Positions 17,423 to 25,057 of a DNA stretch of 64,000 bases are shown piece after piece; within the stretch, counting starts at the first letter, position 1, and every line of letters begins with the position of its first letter. Location: assembly GCA_028284625.1 (NCBI GenBank), contig JANQRH010000004.1, positions 40,718 through 104,717 of the forward strand. The letters run 5' to 3'. Below the pieces are notes generated by a model. It ran no database searches, was not told the origin of the DNA, and saw only the letters and a program-made list of their open reading frames with translations. This DNA is from Afifellaceae bacterium. GTDB taxonomy: Bacteria; Pseudomonadota; Alphaproteobacteria; Rhizobiales; Afifellaceae. The translations under genes were made by a program, and so were the position numbers.

Positions 17423-17836
17423 CTATTGCGTGACGGACTCCGCTTCGCCGTCGACGAGAAAAGCGCCGGTGCCGACGATATGGTCATCGATCATGATGGC
17501 GAAATAGTAGTTTTGCCCGGGTGCGGCGTTGGCGGGAACGGTGGCCGCGCTCTCAAAATTCCCGCCAGCGCTGATCGACCCAGAGCCCACCGGCTGCACG
17601 GCGTCGAAATCCTGGCCGCTCCACACAATCACCGAACGTTCGGCGGGAAGACAGCGCGCCGATAGCGTCACCTCGCGATCGGCCGATCCGCTCGGCGGCA
17701 TCACGTCGATATCGACGTCGAGATAGCGAATGATCTTCTGTGGGCGGCAGACTTCCTCTTCAGCCGCCGCGGGAATGGCCAGTGCCAGCCCCGCAATGAC
17801 GCCGCACGCCGTAACTAGAAAGCGCCGTCTGAGCAT
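17423..17836 (-). CDS. Secreted protein of unknown function, 137 aa
   Basis: No family recognised. The N-terminus MLRRRFLVTACGVIAGLALA followed by IPAAAEEE is a typical Sec signal peptide with cleavage near residue 25. The mature part is beta-rich, with two cysteines (EVCRPQ and SARCLPAE) that could form a disulfide, and aromatic strands near the end (YYFAIMIDDHIVGTGAF). Likely periplasmic, perhaps an immunoglobulin-like fold; that is inference. Confidence 0.7.
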   Translation of the reverse strand: MLRRRFLVTACGVIAGLALAIPAAAEEEVCRPQKIIRYLDVDIDVMPPSGSADREVTLSARCLPAERSVIVWSGQDFDAVQPVGSGSISAGGNFESAATVPANAAPGQNYYFAIMIDDHIVGTGAFLVDGEAESVTQ

Positions 17837-17901
17837 CGCTTACCCCATCCGGTTGGAGTGCCTTTCATATATGACACTATGCCAGCGAAGAGAGCGCAAC
17901 C

Positions 17902-18186
17902 TCAATCCATGCGCCGAGCCCGCCCGCCAAGGCGTAAAAGTCGCATTATGATGAATAGCGGCACCACAATCATGGCGCCGGCGATGAGATATTCCAACGC
18001 GTCGGCGAAGAACGCGAAGCCCATATTGTAGATGCGCTCCACCAGGCCCCGCGCCCAGAGCCAGATCTGCCAGGGCCGGATGTCGAGCGCCGACATCACC
18101 AGGCCGACGATGAAGGACAGGACGAGCAGGCGCACGCCGACGCGGAGCGGCGTGTCTCCCAAGAAGCGCGAAAGACCTCCCGACAT
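17902..18186 (-). CDS. DUF6460-like small membrane protein, 94 aa
   Basis: Integral inner-membrane protein with two hydrophobic helices (about residues 17-35 and 62-84). The central stretch IVGLVMSALDIRPWQIW is what I associate with the DUF6460 family of Hyphomicrobiales; no function is established. The C-terminus is basic (RLLRLGGRARRMD), suggesting it stays cytoplasmic. Confidence 0.75.
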   Translation of the reverse strand: MSGGLSRFLGDTPLRVGVRLLVLSFIVGLVMSALDIRPWQIWLWARGLVERIYNMGFAFFADALEYLIAGAMIVVPLFIIMRLLRLGGRARRMD

Positions 18187-18285
18187 CTGCGCCCTATTCT
18201 GTCTTGAGCCCTGACCGGCTCATGATCCGGATCACGCCTAGGTATAGCGCGCGCTCACGCGCCACAAGCCGCCCTCGGCTGACCG

Positions 18286-19911
18286 TCAGCTCTTCTGCGG
18301 CAAGAGCGTCTCCAACGTCTCCAGCCGATCGGCTTCCGCCGGCGGCTTGTCCCATCTCAGCCGGCTGATCCGCGGGAAACGCATGGCGACGCCCGACTTA
18401 TGGCGCGTTGAGCGCGACAGGCCCTCAAAGGCCACTTCAAGAACGAGGCCATGATCCGGCTCCGCCCGCACGGCGCGGACCGGCCCGAAGCGCTCGACCG
18501 TGTTGTTGCGCACATAGCGATCGAGCTCCTTCAGCTCCTCATCCGTGAAGCCGAAATAGGCCTTGCCCACCGGCACGAGCTCCGCCGCGTCATCCGGTCC
18601 CGCCCAAACGCCGAACGTATAGTCGGAATAGTACGATGAGCGTTTGCCGTGGCCGCGCTGTGCATACATCAACACCGCATCGACGATGTGCGGGTCGCGC
18701 TTCCACTTGAACCACGGGCCCTTGGGACGACCGGGAACATACGGCGCGTCCCACCGTTTCAGCATCAGCCCTTCGGCGACCTCATGAATGCGCTGATCGG
18801 TCGGCGGATCGGCGCGCAGCTTCGCAAGCGTGTCCCAATCGTCGAAGCCGACCAGCGACGACGCGTCGATACGCGGCGAGGCGTGTGCCGCGATGAAGCG
18901 TTCCAGGCGCGCGCGGCGCTCTTTGAACGGAAGCGGCCGCATGTCCTCCGCACCGTCCTGCAGAAGATCGTAGGCCCGAAGAAAGGCCGGATGGCTGGCA
19001 AGCAGCTTGCTTGAAACCGTCTTCCGGTTGAGGCGCTGTTGCAAATCACCGAAGGGCGCAATCGCCACCGCGCCGTCGACCTCGCGCGCGACAAGCAACT
19101 CGCCATCGATGGCGCCGTCGAAATCGAGATGCTCCAGCATGTCCGGAAACGCGGCGGAGATATCGTCGCCGGTCCGCGAGTAGAGCTTGCGCACACCGCC
19201 ATCGCTCACCGCCTGGACGCGCACGCCGTCCCATTTCCATTCCGCCGCGTAATCTTGTGCGTTGAGCTTCGCGAGCTCACCCTCCGCCAAAGGCTGCGCC
19301 AGCATGACCGGGCGAAACGGCGCCAGTGCCGCACTGACCGGTCGCTCACCCCTGCCCTCCAGCCAAAGAAAGAGCGCGTCGTAAGGCGGCTCCAAGCCAT
19401 GCCACAGTTCTTCGATCTCCGTGACGTCCTTGTCGCCGAGCCGCGCCAGCGCCTGCTTGGCAAGCCGAGCGGTGACGCCGACGCGCAGACCCCCCGTGAC
19501 CAGCTTGACCAGGGCGTAGCGCCCGCTCGCGTCGAGCCGATCCAGCCAGGCCTCGACCAGACGCGGACCCTCAAGCCGAGAGGCGGCTTGCTGTGCCTCC
19601 ACGACCTCTGCCAGCCGCGGGACGGATTCGCCCTCCCCCTCCGTCGGCCAGACCAAAGCGATCGTCTCGGCGAGATCGCCGACATAATCGTAGGAATAGC
19701 GGAAGAGCACTTCGTCCATGCGCTCCACCACAAGGCCACGCAGCATGGCCGGCTTCACACTGGCGATCGACAGATCGCCCGTGATGGCGGCAAGCGCATA
19801 GCCGCGATCGGGATCCGGCGTCGCACCAAAATAATCGACGAGCAGCCTAAGCTTGCCGTTGCGGCCGGGCGTCAGAACAAGTCGGTCGAGAAGCGTGGCG
19901 AAAGCCTGCAT
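18286..19911 (-). CDS. ATP-dependent DNA ligase (bacterial cisplatin-response type)
   Basis: 541-residue ligase that seals nicks using ATP, in addition to the essential NAD-dependent enzyme. An N-terminal DNA-binding helical domain (LDRLVLTPGRNGKLRLLVDY) precedes the nucleotidyltransferase core with the adenylated Lys226 in EWKWDGVRVQ, and an OB fold ends with SRSTRHKSGVAMRFPRISR. In many bacteria this family is encoded with a metallo-beta-lactamase exonuclease and a DEXH helicase; neither is here. Instead exonuclease III is divergent. The start is placed at MQAFATLLDRL, the family N-terminus; upstream DNA is degraded repeat. Confidence 0.93.
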   Translation of the reverse strand: MQAFATLLDRLVLTPGRNGKLRLLVDYFGATPDPDRGYALAAITGDLSIASVKPAMLRGLVVERMDEVLFRYSYDYVGDLAETIALVWPTEGEGESVPRLAEVVEAQQAASRLEGPRLVEAWLDRLDASGRYALVKLVTGGLRVGVTARLAKQALARLGDKDVTEIEELWHGLEPPYDALFLWLEGRGERPVSAALAPFRPVMLAQPLAEGELAKLNAQDYAAEWKWDGVRVQAVSDGGVRKLYSRTGDDISAAFPDMLEHLDFDGAIDGELLVAREVDGAVAIAPFGDLQQRLNRKTVSSKLLASHPAFLRAYDLLQDGAEDMRPLPFKERRARLERFIAAHASPRIDASSLVGFDDWDTLAKLRADPPTDQRIHEVAEGLMLKRWDAPYVPGRPKGPWFKWKRDPHIVDAVLMYAQRGHGKRSSYYSDYTFGVWAGPDDAAELVPVGKAYFGFTDEELKELDRYVRNNTVERFGPVRAVRAEPDHGLVLEVAFEGLSRSTRHKSGVAMRFPRISRLRWDKPPAEADRLETLETLLPQKS

Positions 19912-19923
19912 GGCCGGTGCACT

Positions 19924-19960
19924 AGAGCATGATCGCAAGACGTGGACACCGGTTTTCCGA
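19924..19960. repeat. Degraded RIME-like element
   Basis: GAGCATGATCGCAAGACGTG and then ACACCGGTTTTCCGA, recognisable as a decayed copy of the palindrome found intact at 55649 and 61406. It abuts the ligase start. Confidence 0.6.
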
Positions 19961-20044
19961 TCCGTTCACCAAGCGGACTCTGAAACCGCCGATGGGCGCC
20001 AGATTCCCATCTGCGGTTGCGCGGTTCAGGCGAATCGCAAACCT

Positions 20045-20210
20045 CCGTGAGCGCCGGCCATCGGGCTTGAAGTCCAAGCTGCCGCCTCCCAATTAGATGA
20101 GAGCGGAGTGGGCTCCCGCGGTCCTGCCCCCCGTCTCGCGGGAGTTTCCTTCACCGGTTTACGGTGATCACCGCGGCGCCCGGTCCCGTCAGGGGTCGGG
20201 CGCTTTTCGT
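20045..20210 (+). ncRNA. Candidate structured small RNA with intrinsic terminator
   Basis: This intergenic stretch folds into a series of hairpins on the + strand: GCTTG/CAAGC around 20065-20079, a perfect 8-bp stem CTCCCGCG (20113-20120) with CGCGGGAG (20137-20144), a 5-bp stem CACCG/CGGTG (20152-20166), then the terminator at 20176-20207. An unpaired CCTCCCAATT stretch (about 20085-20094) resembles the anti-Shine-Dalgarno loops of Hyphomicrobiales trans-acting sRNAs. Position and layout recall the suhB/MmgR family, but I cannot confirm that. Not coding: the exonuclease starts 120 bp later. The 5' end is a guess; no clear promoter was found. Confidence 0.55.
20176..20210 (+). terminator. Rho-independent terminator
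   Basis: A 12-bp stem including two G-T wobbles (GCGCCCGGTCCC with GGGGTCGGGCGC), a GTCA loop, then TTTTCGTTT. It is the strongest intrinsic terminator in this part of the window and lies upstream of xthA, so it must end a separate transcript. Confidence 0.8.
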
Positions 20211-20330
20211 TTCGGGCATTTCGTTTTCGGCATTTCATGTGGAGAGAGCGGTGCGGCGCTGGACACGACGACGCTCAGTCCGGATCAAAACCGTCTGATC
20301 GCCCTGCTTATCGATCCCGCGTCCCATCCC

Positions 20331-21128
20331 ATGCCCCTTTCCGTCGCCACCTGGAACATCAACTCTGTTCGACTGCGCATCGATTTGGTGCGGCACTTCC
20401 TGGCGAAACATCGCCCGCATGTCCTGTGCCTGCAGGAAACCAAATGCGTGAACGGAAGCTTCCCGCACCGCGCGTTCCGCGACGCCGGATATCGTCACAT
20501 CGCCATCCACGGACAGAAGGGCTACCACGGCGTAGCAATCATCTCGCGTCGACCGCTCAGCGCAATCGACAACATGCAGCTTTGCGGCAAGAACGACGCC
20601 CGCCACATCACAGCGACCATCGAGCATCGCAAGCGGCCGGTGACCATCCACAATTTCTACGTACCTGCCGGCGGCGACGAGCCCGACCCGAAGACCAATC
20701 CCAAATTCGCGCACAAGCTCGCTTTCATCCGCGAGATGCGTACGCGCATGAAGACCATCGCCAAGCCCGGCGCGATCCTCGTCGGCGACTTGAACATCGC
20801 GCCGCTTGAAACGGATGTCTGGTCGCACAAGCAGCTTCTTAAAGTGGTGAGCCACACGCCGGTGGAGACCGAAGGTCTGGAACGCGCCCGCGTCGCAGGC
20901 CAATGGGTCGACCTCATGCGCTACTTCGTTCCGCCGGAGGAAAAACTCTACACGTGGTGGAGCTATCGCTCGCCGGATTGGACGAAGAACGATCGCGGTC
21001 GGCGGCTCGACCACATCTGGGTGTCGCCGGATCTAGTAGAGACGGCGAAGTCGCTTTCGGTGCTCCGCGAAGCGCGCTCCTGGGAACGCCCCTCAGACCA
21101 CGTGCCGGTGATCGCATCTTTCAGCTAG
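20331..21128 (+). CDS. xthA: Exodeoxyribonuclease III
   Basis: AP endonuclease and 3'-5' exonuclease of base excision repair, 265 residues. Family residues are visible: Glu36 in CLQETK, Asp153 and Asn155 in VGDLNIAP, and the terminal SDHVPV (Asp256, His257), plus LDHIWVSP. The start ATGCCCCTTTCCGTCGCC gives the usual MxLxVATWNINSVR N-terminus; the open frame extends upstream through the small-RNA region without support. Divergent from the DNA ligase, a possible functional pairing. Confidence 0.96.
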   Translation: MPLSVATWNINSVRLRIDLVRHFLAKHRPHVLCLQETKCVNGSFPHRAFRDAGYRHIAIHGQKGYHGVAIISRRPLSAIDNMQLCGKNDARHITATIEHRKRPVTIHNFYVPAGGDEPDPKTNPKFAHKLAFIREMRTRMKTIAKPGAILVGDLNIAPLETDVWSHKQLLKVVSHTPVETEGLERARVAGQWVDLMRYFVPPEEKLYTWWSYRSPDWTKNDRGRRLDHIWVSPDLVETAKSLSVLREARSWERPSDHVPVIASFS

Positions 21129-21167
21129 ACGTTCCGCCCGCCGTCCCTATAGCGACAACGGGTTCTG

Positions 21168-22163
21168 TCAAACCCCGCGGCGCAATCGTCTCGCCTTCAT
21201 GGCCTCATGCGCTTCCGGCGATCCGTCGTGGAACGAGCCAAACCATTTGTCGAGCGGCACCATGCCGTCGGCATAGTTCACCTCAAAGTACTTGTGATGC
21301 AGGTAATGCGCATAATACGAGACATCCATTGATGCGTCTTCGCCCGTCACGACGCGATCGAAACCGGTGTGACCTTGCGCCGGCATCAAGCCCAGGCGCG
21401 AGGCGAGATTGATCATGTGAATCGGATGCGACGGGATGACGAAGAAGAGCAAAATCGTCGAGAAGTAGAGGAGATGCTCGATCGGATGCATCGACAGGCC
21501 GGACCACGGCCCCGGATTGATATTGCGGTGATGCAGCTTGTGGGCCACCCGGTAGAGCGGCGGCCAATGCAAGAACCGATGGGCGAAATAGAATCCAACC
21601 TCGTGGATGAACGGCACCAGGAAAAAGAGCGCGACGAACCCGACCGGGTTCTCTGAAAAGTCGACGATGGAAATCCAACCGTTGGCATAGGCCCAAAGCA
21701 GCAGGACTTCATACGCCGTCCAGATCGGCACGCCGCTGACAAGCGTCCAGAAGATGTTGTCGGCGTTCTGATTGTTGAACAGAAACACCGACGAATCCGT
21801 CTTCGGCCAGCTCCGATTGTATTTGAACGCGGTGTCCTGCTTTCGCCAGACATAGAGCCACATATGCCAGGCGCCATAGACCAGAACGGCGAGCACGAGA
21901 TTACGCGCCAGGATCAGCAGAGCCCAGCCGAACGAAAACGTCTTCAGCGTCTCAAGCGATGGCGTGAGGAATACCCAGATCAGAACTGCCGCCACGGCGA
22001 AGAGCGTGTTCCAAGGCAGGAGATAGCCCGGAAAGCCGAAGAACCATTTCAGAAACGCCCATGGCTGCGGCGGCCATTTGAACGCGGGACCGTAGCTCAC
22101 CCGCTTATCGGGCGCCCACCCGCCGCGGGAATCTTCCTTCCCGAAATCGAGGTCGCTGACCAT
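21168..22163 (-). CDS. Sterol desaturase/fatty acid hydroxylase superfamily protein
   Basis: Di-iron membrane oxygenase family, 331 residues with about five hydrophobic segments. The histidine boxes are present: HRFLH (in YFAHRFLHWPPLYRVAHKLHH, which also supplies HKLHH) and a C-terminal HYLHHKYFEVNYAD. Family members hydroxylate or desaturate sterols, fatty acids or carotenoids; the substrate here cannot be told. The N-terminal 50 residues are soluble and Trp/Pro-rich. It stands alone, convergent with xthA. Confidence 0.9.
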   Translation of the reverse strand: MVSDLDFGKEDSRGGWAPDKRVSYGPAFKWPPQPWAFLKWFFGFPGYLLPWNTLFAVAAVLIWVFLTPSLETLKTFSFGWALLILARNLVLAVLVYGAWHMWLYVWRKQDTAFKYNRSWPKTDSSVFLFNNQNADNIFWTLVSGVPIWTAYEVLLLWAYANGWISIVDFSENPVGFVALFFLVPFIHEVGFYFAHRFLHWPPLYRVAHKLHHRNINPGPWSGLSMHPIEHLLYFSTILLFFVIPSHPIHMINLASRLGLMPAQGHTGFDRVVTGEDASMDVSYYAHYLHHKYFEVNYADGMVPLDKWFGSFHDGSPEAHEAMKARRLRRGV

Positions 22164-22281
22164 CGGTGCCTCTGTCTTTGCGTCCAGCTACCGAGATCGC
22201 AAGATTGGCAGAAATGCCGGTGCTGGAAAAGGCCGCAGCGGCGCGCCATCCGTCCGAGCTACCGAGTAAGGCCGGAGCGCT

Positions 22282-22333
22282 AAAGCATGATCCCGAAAAG
22301 TGGACACCATCTTTTCGGACAAGATCATGCTTC
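22282..22333. repeat. RIME-like palindromic element
   Basis: Near-full copy: AAAGCATGATCCCGAAAAGT, a short diverged middle, then TTTTCGGACAAGATCATGCT. It is followed by the second mosaic segment (GATAGAGCGTTAGAGCGATT) up to about 22365. Confidence 0.85.
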
Positions 22334-22381
22334 AGCAAAGGGATAGAGCGTTAGAGCGATTCAACGAAACGCGAAAACGCG

Positions 22382-22855
22382 CTAGTCGCCGATCGCCCGC
22401 AACCTGTCTCCCACCGCATTCAAATCGGCCGCTGACTGAAGAACGCTGCGCGTGAGGCGCGAGCGCAGCGTCAATGCGATCTCCGGATGGTCCTGCATGA
22501 GGCGGCGGAACATCACCTTGCGGATCTGCAGCACGCGCGCGCGGCTCTCCACGCGGACGCCCTCGTCGGCGCGTACATCGAGGATGAGCGCGTGCTCGCC
22601 CAGCATGACGCCCGGCCCGATCTCTCGGCCGGGCTCGTCTTTGTGTATGTCGGATTTCCGCCGGCCCCTCAGCACGCCCGACACAACCACATAGGCGGAG
22701 TGCAGAAGCTGCCCCTCATCATAGAGCAGGAGCTTGTCCGGCAAGGTCCGATTTTCGGCGGAGAACGCGATCAGCTTGAGGTTCTCCTCAGAGAACCCGT
22801 CGAAGAACGGGATGCGCCCCAGCACATCGACATCCGATGTTAGCGACATCGACAT
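22382..22855 (-). CDS. Cyclic nucleotide-binding domain protein without DNA-binding domain
   Basis: 157 residues made almost entirely of one cNMP-binding beta-roll of the CRP/FNR type: IPFFDGFSEENLKLIAFSAE, LLYDEGQLLHSAYVVVSGVL, and GPGVMLGEHALILDVRADEG where the phosphate-binding cassette lies. The conserved Arg-Ala/Ser-Thr of true cAMP binders is not obvious. No helix-turn-helix follows, so it is a stand-alone sensor or adaptor. A second in-frame Met two codons in is an alternative start. Confidence 0.85.
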   Translation of the reverse strand: MSMSLTSDVDVLGRIPFFDGFSEENLKLIAFSAENRTLPDKLLLYDEGQLLHSAYVVVSGVLRGRRKSDIHKDEPGREIGPGVMLGEHALILDVRADEGVRVESRARVLQIRKVMFRRLMQDHPEIALTLRSRLTRSVLQSAADLNAVGDRLRAIGD

Positions 22856-22861
22856 GTGACT

Positions 22862-22931
22862 AGTGTCCCGAATCTGAAGTTCGCATGATTATTCAGCCCG
22901 CTCCGAACGAACTTCAGATTCGATAAGGACA
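22862..22931. repeat. Long inverted repeat, first of a pair
   Basis: Perfect 15-bp arms CGAATCTGAAGTTCG (22869-22883) and CGAACTTCAGATTCG (22908-22922), with outer AGTGTCC/GGACACC. The loop contains CAGCCCGCT. Similar in plan to the element directly downstream. Confidence 0.9.
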
Positions 22932-22949
22932 CCAGTCAAGAAACTGAAT

Positions 22950-23028
22950 CTAGTGTGGTTTTTGGGTTTGAAGTTCCTATGAAGAGCCCGCTGCAATAAT
23001 GATAGGAACTTCGAACCCACCACACTAG
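22950..23028. repeat. Long inverted repeat, second of a pair
   Basis: Imperfect arms: CTAGTGTGGT then GGGTTTGAAGTTCCTAT (22950-22980), against ATAGGAACTTCGAACCC then ACCACACTAG (23002-23028). The loop contains GAGCCCGCT, shared with the first element. AT-richer than its surroundings. Confidence 0.9.
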
Positions 23029-23055
23029 CCGTCCGTTTCCGACATGTCGCTCCAC

Positions 23056-23089
23056 AAAAACCTCCGCTCCGATTGAATCGGACCAGAGG
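23056..23089 (-). terminator. Rho-independent terminator of the OmpR-family regulator gene
   Basis: Read on the minus strand just after the regulator's stop: CCTC, a bulge, TCCGATT, one-base turn, AATCGGA, a bulge, GAGG, then TTTTT. The stem is about 11 bp with symmetrical internal mismatches. Confidence 0.75.
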
Positions 23090-23101
23090 TGTTATCATGC
23101 A

Positions 23102-23785
23102 TTAACGCGAAAGCTTGTAGCCGCCAGACTCGGTGATCAACAACTCCGCATGCGACGGATCGCGCTCGATCTTCTGCCTGAGCCTGTAGATATGCGTTTC
23201 CAACGTATGCGTCGTCACGCCGGAATTGTACCCCCACACTTCTGAGAGCAGCACATCGCGTGTGACGATCCGGTCGCCCGCCCGATAGAGATATTTGAGG
23301 ATCGCCGTCTCCTTCTCCGTCAGACGAATCTTGCCGCCCGACGTATCGAGCAGGACCTTCGCCGCCGGCCGGAATGTATAAGGGCCGATGGAGAAGGTGG
23401 CGTCCTCGCTCTGCTCGTGCTGACGCAGATGCGCGCGAATGCGGGCCAAGAGCACGGCGAAGCGGAACGGCTTCACCACATAATCGTTGGCGCCCGCCTC
23501 CAATCCCAGGATCGTATCGGAATCGGTGTCGTGCCCGGTGAGCATGATGATCGGCACGCGAACGCCGCCTTTGCGCAAGAGCTTGACCGCTTCGCGGCCA
23601 TCCATATCCGGCAAGCCGACATCCATGATGACCAGATCGACATGTCCGTCGCGGGCCGCCTGCAAACCGGCCGACGCGGTCTCCGACTTGCTCAGCTCAA
23701 ACTCGTCGTAGAGCGACAATTGTTCGATCAGGGCCTCGCTCAGATCAGAATCATCATCGACGATGAGGATCTTGCGGGAAGTCAT
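23102..23785 (-). CDS. OmpR/PhoB-family response regulator
   Basis: 227-residue two-component regulator. The receiver has the acidic pocket in ILIVDDDSDLS, acceptor Asp55 in LVIMDVGLPDMDG and Lys105 in YVVKPFRF; the winged-helix output domain ends VTTHTLETHIYRLRQKIERD. No sensor kinase is adjacent, so it is an orphan. It resembles the cell-envelope regulator CenR of alphaproteobacteria in length and general sequence, but that assignment is a guess. A clear intrinsic terminator follows. Confidence 0.92.
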   Translation of the reverse strand: MTSRKILIVDDDSDLSEALIEQLSLYDEFELSKSETASAGLQAARDGHVDLVIMDVGLPDMDGREAVKLLRKGGVRVPIIMLTGHDTDSDTILGLEAGANDYVVKPFRFAVLLARIRAHLRQHEQSEDATFSIGPYTFRPAAKVLLDTSGGKIRLTEKETAILKYLYRAGDRIVTRDVLLSEVWGYNSGVTTHTLETHIYRLRQKIERDPSHAELLITESGGYKLSR

Positions 23786-23876
23786 ACTGGCCTCTCATCT
23801 GTGGATTGGGACAAGATAGGATAGGGAATGGGACTGTGCCACCGCCGAGGGGGGCGCAGCGGGGGAAAACCTGGGC

Positions 23877-24491
23877 GTGTTGGGGAGAAAAAGCAAAACC
23901 TGCCCGCTAAGGCAATTACGCCGGATCACGGTCGCGTCATGGTCGCGCGAGCGCCATCGCGGGATCGTCCGTCTCGGCGCCTTGACTTTCCCCTGTGCGT
24001 TTGGCCGCTCAGGCGTCACGCACCTGAAACGAGAGGGCGACGGCGCCACGCCTGCCGGCCGCCTTCGCCTGCTCTCGCTCTATTATCGACACGACCGCCG
24101 CGCCCGGCCGCCGGCCGCCGTGCCGACAAAGGTGCTGCGTCGCCACGACGGCTGGTGCGAGGACCCGGCGAGCGGTCGCTACAATTGCCCGGTGCGGCGC
24201 CCGAGCGCCGCGGCGCACGAGACCATGTGGCGCGACGACCATCTCTACGACATCGTCGGCGTCCTGGATTGGAACCTGTCGCCACGCATCCGTCGGCGCG
24301 GCAGCGCCATCTTCCTCCACCTCGCCCGCCCCGGCTACAGCCCGACGGAGGGCTGCATCGCGCTTGACCGCCGCCACCTCGACGCGCTTCTCGCCGCCGC
24401 CGGGCGACACGCGGCCTTCGTCGTCGGTGGCGCGCCCCGGCGCCTCGACCAGACCCCGCGGCTGATCGGCGCCCGCCGTCGCGGCCGCTAG
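23877..24491 (+). CDS. L,D-transpeptidase (YkuD family)
   Basis: Peptidoglycan-modifying enzyme family that forms 3-3 crosslinks or attaches proteins to the wall. The catalytic motif is intact: HLARPGYSPTEGCIALD, with Cys160 in the chosen frame. Earlier LTFPCAFGRSGVTHLKREGD is typical of the short Hyphomicrobiales branch. No signal peptide is visible, as is usual in annotated members of this branch. The start is uncertain: GTG at 23877 or TTG at 23880, with GGGG about 12 bases upstream. Confidence 0.88.
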   Translation: MLGRKSKTCPLRQLRRITVASWSRERHRGIVRLGALTFPCAFGRSGVTHLKREGDGATPAGRLRLLSLYYRHDRRARPPAAVPTKVLRRHDGWCEDPASGRYNCPVRRPSAAAHETMWRDDHLYDIVGVLDWNLSPRIRRRGSAIFLHLARPGYSPTEGCIALDRRHLDALLAAAGRHAAFVVGGAPRRLDQTPRLIGARRRGR

Positions 24492-24817
24492 GGCACAATC
24501 CGCGAAGCGCTCTATCTCTTTGTTTTGACACGCGGTTTGTCCAGATTGGGTGGAGCGGGCCATCGGGCCGAACGACGCGGCCTCTGACCACCCTCCGTAG
24601 GAATCGACCAAAAACTGGCACGAGGCCCGTAATTCTGTGGGTCGATTGACCGCCGATTGTTTCGTCGCCCGCTCGCCCACGAAACCATCCAGCCCCGAAT
24701 CGAAGCCTGAATCGGGGCATCACGAAAAGCATCAGAAACAAGCAGACCCTTAATATCCATGACACGACGGCGAAGCGCCCATAACTAAGCTTCGCCAGCT
24801 AATGGAAGGAGGGTGTC
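24492..24817. other. Gap without a recognised gene
   Basis: 326 bp. A hairpin GCCCCGAATC/GATTCaGGGGC-like inverted repeat lies around 24690-24717 (GCCCCGA...TCGGGGC). A possible 82-codon minus-strand frame (24512-24760) has atypical composition and no ribosome-binding site. The last bases contain the GGAGGG ribosome-binding site of the DUF1127 gene. Promoters for that gene probably lie here, but I cannot identify one. Confidence 0.4.
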
Positions 24818-24970
24818 ATGACGGAGACGTTACGCCGCTGGCGCTCAGACCGCCGTTACCGGGCGACCCTGCGCGAGCTGCGCGGCTTGACCGCGCGTCA
24901 GCTCACCGAATTGGGGATCAGGCCGGTGGAAATCCAGCGGCTTGCCCGCGAAGCCGCACGGTTTTCCTAA
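24818..24970 (+). CDS. DUF1127 family small basic protein, 50 aa
   Basis: A 50-codon gene missed by length cut-offs. Translation: MTETLRRWRSDRRYRATLRE, then LRGLTARQLTELGIRPVEIQ, ending RLAREAARFS. The arginine-rich helix with L-x-D/T-x(2)-L-x-D/E-I-G-I is the DUF1127 (YjiS-like) signature. Related small proteins affect RNA turnover and phosphate or stress responses in Agrobacterium and Rhodobacter. GGAGGG lies five bases before the ATG, which is very strong. Confidence 0.88.
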   Translation: MTETLRRWRSDRRYRATLRELRGLTARQLTELGIRPVEIQRLAREAARFS

Positions 24971-25057
24971 AGGAGCATATGCTTCGGCGGTTTGGGGCTG
25001 GCGCTGATTGATCGGCGAGGCTGGCCCACTGCCAGCCCTCGTCAGATCAGCCGGCCA

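Noticed and set aside
24512..24760. 82-codon minus-strand ORF in the gap before the DUF1127 gene
   Set aside because: No ribosome-binding site, odd composition and no family resemblance.
24979..25011. Ten-codon ORF after the DUF1127 gene with AAGGAG in front
   Set aside because: Spacing to the ATG is short and the peptide is too small to evaluate; probably chance.
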